Shown here piece by piece: positions 49,963 through 64,000 of a stretch of 64,000 nucleotides of DNA. Numbering within the stretch: position 1 is the first letter of the stretch; each line of letters opens with the position of its first letter. The stretch lies in assembly GCA_037039925.1 (NCBI GenBank), contig JAXRKP010000087.1:167501-231500 (forward strand), written 5' to 3'. The position numbers and the translations under genes are program-made. Origin of the DNA: Doris montereyensis. Its lineage: Eukaryota > Mollusca > Gastropoda > Nudibranchia > Dorididae. Under the pieces are notes generated by a model. The model was not told where the DNA came from. It did no database searches and saw only the letters and a program-made list of their open reading frames with translations.

Positions 49963-52900
49963 AATCAGAATCAGAATCAGAATTGATAATTCGCAAAGGC
50001 ATTTTGCCCATGAATGCGAATATAGTGTTACACTTCACAGTTCATGTTCACACATTTTCACGTCCAAGCACACGTTTAAATTGGTCAACAGATAAGCTGT
50101 TGATGACTCTATTTGGCAGGGCATTCCACTCGCAGATGGTTTGAGGGAAAAAGCTGTGTTTGTAAATGTTGGTCCGGGTATGTGGGTTGATGAATTTTTG
50201 CTGGTGATGATTTCTTGTTGAGCGAGTATATTCATTGTTGCGTTGAGAAAAATAAATCGGGATTTTCACGGTTGATGTGTCTGTGTTTATTGCTTTGTAA
50301 ATATGTATGAGGCGAGAGTGTTTTCGGCGGGTTTCCAGAGAAGACCAGTTAAGTTCCTGTAATGCTTGAGTCACGCATCCTTGTTCTCTTGACCAGCATT
50401 TTTTTACAACTCGCGCTGCCCGTCTCTGTACCTTTCAATTTGGTCAATTTGGTATTGGTGGTGGGATCCCATGCAGCACTAGCGTATTCCTAGCGTCGGC
50501 CTAACAAGTGCTGTGTATGCCTGAGATTTAATTTGCATGGGGCATTGACGCAGGTTTCGGTGGATAAACCCAAGGCATCTATTTGCTTTTGATGTGATTT
50601 CATTTATATGATCATCCCATTGGAGTTGTTGTTGAGACGGACTCCCAGATATGGTATGCTTTGAACGTGTTCCAGATGCTCGTTCATGAGGGTATAATCA
50701 TATATGACTGGCTTTCGTTTTGGTGTAACGTTCATCACATAGCACTTTGATGGATGGAATTTCATATGCCACTCTTCAGTCCATTTTTCAAGGGTTGACA
50801 GATCTCTTTGAAGGTTTTCTGCACTGGCTTTGTTTGTTATTTCTCGAAACAACAGGCTGTCGTCCGCAAACAGTTTAAGATTTGTATCAGGGGACATATT
50901 TTTCCCAAGATCATTTATGAATATTAAAAAACAAAGAGGTCCAAGGACTGTGCCCTGGGGACTCCAGATAGGACATGACAAGGTTCGCTTGATTTTCCTT
51001 CTAGGATTACTCTTTGTGTCCTACCACGGAGCCAACTTTCAAACCACTTCAGGAGCTGTTGGTTGTTTGTTTCATTATCGGATATAACGTTGGTGTTTCT
51101 TATTCCATAATTCTCTAGTTTTTGGAGGAGGCGTTGGTGGGGTACAGTGTCAAAAGCCTTACTAAAATCAAGGATTAGTAGGTCAACCTGTTTTTTTGTC
51201 ATCTATTGATTTAGCTATCGACTCTAGTGTTGATATAAGTTGTGTTTCACAGGAATGGTGCTTACGGAATCCATATTGGTAGTCTACCAGTACGTTGTTT
51301 TCTTCCAGGTGGTTCATTATCGTGTGTGCTATGATATGCTCCATTACTTTGCAAGAAATTGAAGTTAGGGATACTGGGCGGTAGTTCGAAGCAATGTCAC
51401 GTCTTCCTTTTTTATAAACAGCTGTGATGTTTGCTGTTTTCCAATCTTCTGGCACGAATCCGGTATTGATTGATTGTTGGAATATTGTGCAAAGATATGG
51501 CGCGATCTCATTTGCTGTTTCTTTGAGGATTTTAGAGGGGATGTCATCTGGTCCTGTTGCCTTATGCGAGTCTAGTTGTTTAAGTTGTTTTATAACCCCT
51601 GGTACAGTGATACTAATTTGTTTGATTTCAGAAATTTCGCTACTTTCAATGATTGGTAAGTTTGGGTCCTCCCGGGTGAACACACTTTGATATTGATCGT
51701 TAAGAATTTTTGCTTGTTCTTTGGAGTCTGTTGTTTCTGTGCCGTCTGGTCGTTGAAGGACGCTTATTCCTGATATGTTTTTACGCTTTGATTTGATGTA
51801 AGACCAGAATCTTTTGGTTATGCGAGCGTTTTCAGGGTCTGGATTCTCATCGTCAATTTCAAGTAGTTGGTTTATGTATTTGAGGTGTTGTTTCCGTAAT
51901 TCCTGATGAATTATTGTTCTGATTTTTCGATATTTTTGCCAGTCCTTTGATTTGTTGTGGTATTTTGCAGCATTATATCTCCTCTGCTTTTTGTCTTATC
52001 AACCGTTTGATCTTTTTAGTTATCCACGGTAAGTGTGCTTTGCCCGCTAATTGTTTTCTTGGGTATATGTATGTTCATGGAATGTGTGACAAGTTCTTTG
52101 AATATTGTCCAATTTTCATTTACAGTTTTTGTCTCTGCATTTCTTTCGAATGTTTCGTAGTTATCTCACAGAGGTCTTCTTTAATAGCATTGATGTAAGC
52201 CTTTGGGGTACAGGAAAATTGATCGAGAGGTTTTTTCTTTATTTTCGTTTTCATTTGTAATGCATAAAACTGCGCTGTGGTCACTCATACCAGGGACAAC
52301 ACTTGTTTCCACAAGGTCAGGATTTGTTGTCAAGATGATATCAAGTATGTTTTTCACCTCTTGTTGGTTCGTGAGTTACTTGCGTCAGGTTAAATTCAGT
52401 GACAATTTCAATCATTTTTTCATTTATGTGCCTGCTATATTGAGGATTTGGTCTAACTTCTTGTGCTTCCCATATGATGTCTGGAAGATTAAAATCGCCG
52501 CCTAAAAGAATGTTGGGGGTGTGCGTTCCTTGGCTATGGAGCTTCCTTAAAGATTCATGTAGTTGTTCCATCACGTCAACTCCGCTAGATGGTTTTCTAT
52601 AAAAACAACCCGTGAAGGTCTCCTGTGCCATAGATATTTTAGTCCATGTTATTTCACAATCAGTGTTGGCACAATTTTCTGTTGAGACTAAATTGTTTTT
52701 TACTGCGATCAAAACTTCTCCTTCTTGGCGTCCTGTCTTTCCGATATGGTGGTGGGTTTAGAAAATTTGAATTAAATATTGCTTTACTATCTATATCGTT
52801 ACTGAGGTGAATTTTGTCGCGAGTATAATATCTGTGAGTGTGTTTCTATCATTTGTTCCAGTTTCAATTGTTTGTCTTGGCTAATAAGACTACGACAGTT

Positions 52901-52970
52901 CAAATTTATTATAGTGAGATCTTTTGAAAGTTCCTTTTTTGTTTTGTTATCCTTTTTGCCTGACTGGTCA
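49963..52970 (-). mobile_element. CR1-like LINE with endonuclease and reverse transcriptase, decayed
   Basis: The minus strand gives an endonuclease (52712-52341: TPNILLGGDFNLPDIIW, MIEIVTEFNLTQVTHEPTRG) and RT (51683-51183: DSHKATGPDDIPSKILKETA, NYRPVSLTSISCKVMEHII; 51202-50604: DLLILDFSKAFDTVPHQRLL, LKLFADDSLLFREI). The C-terminus follows (50374-50048: RNNEYTRSTRNHHQQKF, FPQTICEWNALPNRV). A (TGATTC)-type tail closes the 3' end at about 49965-49985. These are CR1-group hallmarks. There are several frame breaks and no complete ORF1. Confidence 0.88.
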
Positions 52971-53128
52971 GAGTGTTGTTGATTTCCGTTGTTGTTTTTG
53001 TTTTTCTGTGTGAGTGAAAATCTGACAGCTCATTTCCTATTGCCTGTGTGTTCGTCGCGTGTTGTGTTTCGATGGTGATTAGATTGAGGTGAATGACTGG
53101 TCTTGACCGGTGATTGTTTTGATTAAAT

Positions 53129-53164
53129 GACGTTTCGCTTGCCACCTTGGTGACATCGCCTCAG
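53129..53164 (-). ncRNA. Hammerhead-ribozyme-like motif in the presumed Penelope 3' repeat
   Basis: The minus strand reads CTGAGGCG, a hairpin (GTCACC/GGTGGC type arms) and then GCGAAACGTC. GAAACGTC (short stem III and a C cleavage position) is the form known from Penelope pLTR hammerheads. The first core box is CUGAGGC instead of CUGANGA, so it may be decayed. It lies about 420 bp downstream of the GIY-YIG end in the same orientation. Confidence 0.4.
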
Positions 53165-53585
53165 GCCGTTCAGAAAAATGTATTAAAGTGTAAACAGTAA
53201 ACAATTGTCACCAAATAAAATGCCATTAAAAAGCCGTTGAATTGAATATGATCCATTTAAAATTTGAAATATTGTAAAATTTATTTGATTAAAATCGTTA
53301 AAAAGTATTTTAAGATATACACAACACATTCACAAATATAATGGTATAAAATCCGAAGGAGAAATAAGATAAATCCACTGGTAAAAATGAAAAACAACAC
53401 AGCACACGCATACACGTCTTGCCTGCTAGGCTTAGTACAGTAGTTTGCTGTTGAGGCCATGAGGGTGGCACGTACCATATTGATTGATAAAGCCCTATTC
53501 GCATGGAATCTGTCACGCCAAGTACTATAGCACTGACGGACAACAGTGACTGATATGTATAGGATACCCTGATGGTCACAGGTGT

Positions 53586-54810
53586 TTAAACTGAGAAGGA
53601 ACAGGTTTTGGAGTGACAGTTTCTGATGTCGTTGAGGTGTTGGGCAAAGCGGTCAGCCAAGCGAAGACCAGTTTCCCCAATATACTTCATAGGACATCGT
53701 TTACAAGAAATGGTGAAAAGAGGAATATGGAAGGTATCTGTGACTGTCAGTTTATTTGTAATAGATGGAAGTAGTGATTGACCCATTCGACAAGATCACC
53801 CTGATGTCCAAAAATGTCACTTCAGGTGTGGATATTTGAAAGTTGTAGCGTATCGCTGCATTGAATGATTGGACAAACTTGATGTATTCTTCAAGTTCGT
53901 CCTTGGCCATAAAGCAGAAATCTATGCCATCATCAATGTATCTGTAGTAATGACGGGGGTGTGGCCCTTTGAAGCTCTGGCGGATGAGGAATTCTTGATG
54001 GCCCATAAAGAGACAAGCGTGACTGGGGCCCATCTTGGTGCCATGGCCACGCCACTGATCTGGTCAAAATATTCACCATTGAAATCAAACGAGTTCAATG
54101 TGAGTACCAGCTCTGTGGGTCTCAGAAAAGCAGGAGTAGGGATAATGCATCTGAATGAGGAATTGATGTGTACAATGAACATACATCAAGAAGAAAAATG
54201 AAGTGATCAACATCATGATGGAAGTGAATGGACCTAAAGATTTCCAAGGAGTGGTTAGTGTCCTTCAGATATGTGGGCAAAAAAGCAACTATTGGAGCAA
54301 AAACAGAGTCAAGAAAATCCGAAATGCGTTCAGTGGGACAAGAACAAGCGGATACGATGGGGCGACCATAATTGTTGGTCTTATGAATTTTGGGTAGAAG
54401 ATAAAAGCAAGGATTACTCACAGTACTATTATCGAAGACAAGGTGGATTGCTGAAAGGTGAAGGTCATCCGTCTTGATAGTTAATCGATAGTGGATTTTA
54501 CGATGCGATTATTAGAGACAGTAGCATCGCTGCTTCTAGGACAGTAGAAGGAGGTATCGCTGAGTTGATGCTTTACTTCGGCAAGATGCAAATCCTTGGA
54601 CCATACCACAACGGCTCCACCCTTGTCAGCAGGTTTGATAATATCACTGCAGTGGCGCAGCTCAGATATGGCCCGGGTCTCTTTATACTCCATGGGTCAT
54701 GTTAAAGTAACGGATAGGAGGAATTTGTTTCTTTTGTAGGTTATAAACTACGTTATTGATAAAGAGGTCGAGGGCCTCTTTATAGTATGTATAGTGCCGC
54801 TTCTTGTTAA
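53586..54810 (-). mobile_element. Penelope-like retroelement with GIY-YIG endonuclease domain, decayed
   Basis: The minus strand reads, in order, YYKEALDLFINNVVYNLQKK, IKPADKGGAVVVWSKDL, FYLLPKIHKTNNYGRPIVSA, RYIDDGIDFC (RT motif with YxDD as YIDD), ISTPEVTFLDIRV and finally CKRCPMKYIGETGLRLADRF followed by AQHLNDIRN. DKGGAVVVW, LPKIHK..GRPIVS and the C-terminal GIY-YIG (YIGET) define Penelope-like elements of animals. The ORF is spread over several frames, so it is probably inactive, or broken by sequence error as in the host genes. Confidence 0.9.
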
Positions 54811-56030
54811 ATGATTAGTTTTTACATTATTGTGTAAAACACATTCTTATTTGAAATCATATAAATATTTTGTAGATAAATTGCATTTATAAATTCAGCA
54901 GCTATTTCAAATGGTAACCACTGATTATTTGATTATTTCGCCCCACGCCCCTGAGCTGTTGGAATTACTAGCATCAAAGTCTCCCTTTTCGCAGCGGTTC
55001 ACTGTATGTCATCCTTTCCAGTCGGGTTTATTCCTCGCTCCAAACGAAGGTGTACTGTACTTGTATATTATTTAGATATATTGTTAGGCGTATTTGGCGT
55101 ATTATATTAAACCAATCGTCAAACCAAACGAAATCATAGAAAAGATCAACAGACATACAGATACATCTACAACAAAATGTAAGATTTCTCATGCTGGACT
55201 GTTTTTGATAGGACCTAGAGTTTATTATTAGTATTAGATTATTAAAGATATGTATTTTCATAATCAGCGCCTCAAAATTAACCACGCCAATAGCAGGAAA
55301 CGTGATTTGTTGTGTTATTTTGTAGATATATAAATCCTTTTAATTAATATCTAGAAACACGTGGTTAACCAACTGTGAAGAATGTTTTTTCTTGTCATAA
55401 ATGTGCCAAGATGACAGGAATGCGTCAGATATTACCAAAGAATATTACTACTAGACATTATCCACAACAACAAAAAAAGCGATTGTACGATTGATCCATG
55501 TTTTTTGGTTTCTGCTTCTTTTGTAGCACAATATCATAAAATCGTTCATCATGATTCTTTTTGTAAATGTTTTTAGATCTAGTATCCATATATTTTCTTA
55601 TTCTCTCTCTTCCTCATTGTTGAATTCTTAAAATAATTGCGATCTAGTATCACTTTTAAATTATTTCAGTTAAATTGTTTTCGGTAATACAATTATTCTC
55701 CCTCTTAATTTTCATTATTTTTCCATCATTGCCTGCTTATTCTTATTATTATCGTTATCATCATCATCACTATTTTTATTATTTTTATTATTATCCTTAT
55801 TATTACTTGTTATATCATTATTATTATTATTTTTTTATTATTATAATCATTACTATTATTATTATTATTACTATTATCATCATTAGTATCACTGTTGTTA
55901 CGAGCATATGACTCGGTATAATCATTATTAATTTCATTACTACTACATACATGTACTACTACTAAAACTATTACTACTTTACTACTACTGTAGCTCTACT
56001 ACTATTACCACGACTACAATAATAAGTAAT
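54811..56030. other. Intergenic sequence between the Penelope element and ESCO
   Basis: AT-rich, mostly unique. The only recognisable parts are the ATT/ATC array (55735-55895) and loose (ACT)n repeats at 55938-56000. Confidence 0.6.
55735..55895. repeat. Imperfect ATT/ATC array
   Basis: TTATTATTATC-type repeats with many substitutions. Confidence 0.85.
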
Positions 56031-56077
56031 AATGATAATAGTAGCGGTAGTAGTAGTAGTAGTAGTAGTAGTAGTAA

Positions 56078-56113
<36 letters not shown>

Positions 56114-56290
56114 GCCTAGTAGTAGTAGTAGTTGTAGTAGTAATAGTAGTAGTAGTAGTAGTAGTAGTAGCAGCAGCAGTAGTAGTAGTAGTAGTAGAAG
56201 TAGTAGTAGTAGCGGCGGCGGCAGAAACAGTAGTAGTAGTAGTAGTAGTTGTAGTAGTAGTAAGTAGTATAGTAGTACAGTAGTAGAAGA
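56030..56290. repeat. (TAG)n array 4
   Basis: AGT repeats with GGCCTAGTAG, CAGCAGCAG and CGGCGGCGGC interruptions, about 500 bp before the ESCO start codon. Confidence 0.97.
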
Positions 56291-56399
56291 AGTTTTTTTC
56301 TTTCTTTTCTTTCTCCTTTCTGTTTTTCTTCTGACATCACATTGTGTGATGCCTGAGGTAGTACTTAGATCTAGATTCTAGATATTTCTCGTTTGTTGT

Positions 56400-56422
56400 C
56401 TGACGAAGGTTATACCCGAAAC
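56400..56422 (+). ncRNA. Hammerhead-like core (CTGACGA...GAAAC)
   Basis: CTGACGA is followed by a short GGT-TAT-ACC hairpin, then CGAAACGTTACGTG. The CUGANGA and GAAA boxes are intact. Stem III and the cleavage base are uncertain. It lies about 400 bp before the ESCO start codon. Confidence 0.35.
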
Positions 56423-56534
56423 GTTACGTGTTTGTTCTGTCTTTATTACTGGAGTTGTCCCTTATTGTCATATTATTTCGCCGCTAACAGAACAGGGAGT
56501 AACTCGAAACAGCCGGGCTAAATGACAGAGATGT

Positions 56535-56645
56535 CTACCGCCATTTTTCTTACAACGACGCCATTGGCTGAACACCAATAATGTCAGCCAATGAAATGAT
56601 TGATACTCGGTGTAGAGGTCATGTCGTGAATACGGCGCGTAATGC
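56535..56645 (+). promoter_or_regulatory. Compact CCAAT/YY1-like promoter of ESCO
   Basis: Within 60 bp there are three CCAAT boxes: one inverted (ATTGG at 56563-56567) and two direct (56575-56579 and 56588-56592), spaced 12-13 bp. A YY1-like ACCGCCATTTT sits just before them, and a GC-rich GGCGCG at 56634-56639 follows. No TATA box is evident. The cluster is 160-265 bp upstream of the ESCO start codon. Closely spaced CCAAT boxes are typical of NF-Y driven, cell-cycle regulated animal promoters; function here is inferred. Confidence 0.6.
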
Positions 56646-56800
56646 AAGTCCAAAGCTGAAAGCTGGATTATTATAAAATGGTGTGATCAAGTGAATAATA
56701 TTTCGCGTCAACAACTACTGTAGGTCTGTAAGGTGATATATTCTCACTGATTGTAATATTGTTAATCGTTTGCATACAAAGATTTGCAACGTACTCCCAG

Positions 56801-62551
<5,751 letters not shown>

Positions 62552-63087
62552 GTGAGTCCACTGTCTTTACTCTTCTTGATTGCCTTTCTTTCAAAGATAG
62601 CTGACACTGACATATATTGTCAGTGAAACTGTCTGAATGCACAAGTCCATGAGATTTGTCCTTCAAATGATACACGTTTTTGTGTTTTTATAAATATTGG
62701 AGGCCATGATCTAATAGAAAGGCTCTAGAAAGGCATTTAATTTAAACCTGTGTTGTCTGTTTTTCTTCGGGCCTTGAAACTCTAACCTCGTAAGTCAAGG
62801 AGTAGACTTACTCGTTTTAGATCTTTCAAAAACTGTGTACGTCCATTTTGTGCACAACCGAATGTTTTACTAAAGTACAGATTCCATTCTCTTTTGGGTG
62901 GGATGGGTACATTACTGTGTTAGCCCAGTCTGGGATTTTGTTATAAATGTGGGTTGTTTAAAAAAAAGATTGATTCAGTACAGTGAGAGTTAAATTGATA
63001 TATATATTTTAAGCCACATTCTATTATTATGAACAAAATTGAACATTTAAACATACAGTATTACAGATGTCCATGTTGTTCTTTTAG

Positions 63088-63183
63088 GGATGGAAAAAAG
63101 GGCGAGAAGTGCAGCAGTTTCCACATGATTGTGGAAATGTTGTGATGGTGATGTCAGATGATCCAAAATACTGTCGTAAAAAG
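63088..63183 (+). CDS. ESCO: ESCO exon 5 (start of acetyltransferase domain)
   Basis: Clean 32-codon exon GWKKGREVQQFPHDCGNVVM then VMSDDPKYCRKK. GWKxERV..F.....I..V..DDPKY..KK is the segment after the ESCO finger. Donor AAG|GTAAGT. The following exon is not in the window. Confidence 0.96.
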
Positions 63184-64000
63184 GTAAGTTATTTCACTAC
63201 GGTCTTTTAAACTTTTTGTAGAAATGCGCTCGTTTATGATACCTATACTACTGTATCTTGAAATGGAAAGTATTTACCTAAAATATAAATAAAAACGAAT
63301 GTAAGTTTTTGGCAATGCATGGTACATTGAGAGAGATGATCACCCTGTTTACAGGGACCAGCTACATGTTGTTGCATTTTTCCCCTTGGGTAGTTTGCTG
63401 GATTTCATAAATATTTGTGAATTTGTTAGCCAGTGTGAAGGCCATAAGAGGTTGGTTCCCGGAGACAACAAAATGCGGCCTCTTAACCGAACCGTCTCTT
63501 AGGCAAATGTTGAATACTAAGGGGTTATAGCCTAGATAATCATGCATTATGTAATATATATCCGTCATCCCTTTAGGCCTAGTGCTGAGACTCAAAACAA
63601 GAGGGAGGAGGATTTTAAGATTGATTAGAAGAAAATTCATATATTCCTCTTTCTCTGTTTCTATTGATCATAACACTAGATAATCATTGCATTTAACAAA
63701 AAGGTCTAATGCAATTTTGATCCAGACCATCATGAGATCAGTTCTTATCAGTGAAAACATTTGATTCAAGTTTGCATCGGTTATGATGCTGCTAGTGATC
63801 TGGCCAATGTCACGTGCCTGTGCGGACCGCAAATGTTGTCTCATTCTTCTGGCAGAGGTCTGACGTCAACATCAAAGAGCCTGACACTGGCTAAGAGCGC
63901 TAGCAGTGACTCTAATATATTTTTTTAGGTCTACAACACGATGGCATGTTCCAGCTACAGAGAAACACAGCATCGCTGATCTTAATTTGAATTTTCGTTT
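63184..64000. other. ESCO intron after exon 5, to the window end
   Basis: Unique sequence. TTTTTTTAGGTCTACAACAC at 63922-63941 looks like an acceptor, but the following codons do not match the expected ESCO continuation (a V-x-x-V-R-x-x-V-D-x-D-L-G-F block), so no exon is called. Confidence 0.55.

Noticed and set aside
63922..64000. Possible next ESCO exon after a TTTTTTTAG acceptor
   Set aside because: The translation (VYNTMACSSYRETQHR) does not fit the conserved ESCO continuation after DDPKYxxKK.

Overview
The window is animal nuclear DNA. It shows long genes cut into short exons with GT-AG introns, dense LINE, SINE and Penelope debris, and very many micro- and minisatellites. The protein families, the repeat style and the CR1/L2/Penelope mix suggest a lophotrochozoan, most likely a mollusc (gastropod). 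That taxonomic placement is inference; the sequence names no species.

Two host genes can be recognised. (1) The largest subunit of RNA polymerase I (POLR1A/RPA1) lies on the minus strand, from a start codon at 44662 to a stop at 5651. I could place 31 exons, most of them absent as clean open frames because single-base indels break them. The catalytic Mg-binding NADFDGD loop is at about 30.1 kb, the bridge helix at 19.1-18.7 kb and the trigger loop at about 12.5 kb. (2) An ESCO/Eco1-type cohesin acetyltransferase lies on the plus strand, with its start codon at 56801. It has a long, low-complexity N-terminal exon, then the exons for the C2H2 zinc finger and the start of the acetyltransferase domain. 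The rest lies beyond base 64000. The two genes are divergent (head to head), with about 12 kb between them.

Layout: 1-740 is a minisatellite; 740-5.6 kb holds SINEs and a pogo-like MITE downstream of POLR1A; 5.65-44.66 kb is POLR1A. Its introns carry minisatellites (6.7, 11-12.1, 23.5, 29.7 kb), GA/CT and ATT arrays, L2-like LINE 3' ends (16.5 and 25.3-26.3 kb), a pogo-like MITE (19.5-20.2 kb) and an RTE-like LINE (38.4-41.6 kb). The intergenic region 45-56.7 kb holds TAG/AGT trinucleotide arrays, a CR1-like LINE (50-53 kb), a Penelope-like element with a GIY-YIG domain (53.6-54.8 kb) and a compact CCAAT/YY1-like promoter just before ESCO. From 56.8 kb to the end is ESCO.

The most notable signal is the pattern of frame breaks. 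Splice sites and protein similarity are kept exon after exon, yet about half of the POLR1A exons are off by exactly one base, nearly always one base short and often in a homopolymer. The same is seen in ESCO. This suggests an unpolished long-read assembly more than two neighbouring pseudogenes. Local tandem duplications of exon 1 and of the trigger-loop exon, and two missing exon segments, may have the same cause or may be real. I found no convincing new defence, biosynthetic or mobile system. The Penelope element with possible hammerhead motifs and the ESCO promoter are the most interesting biological leads.
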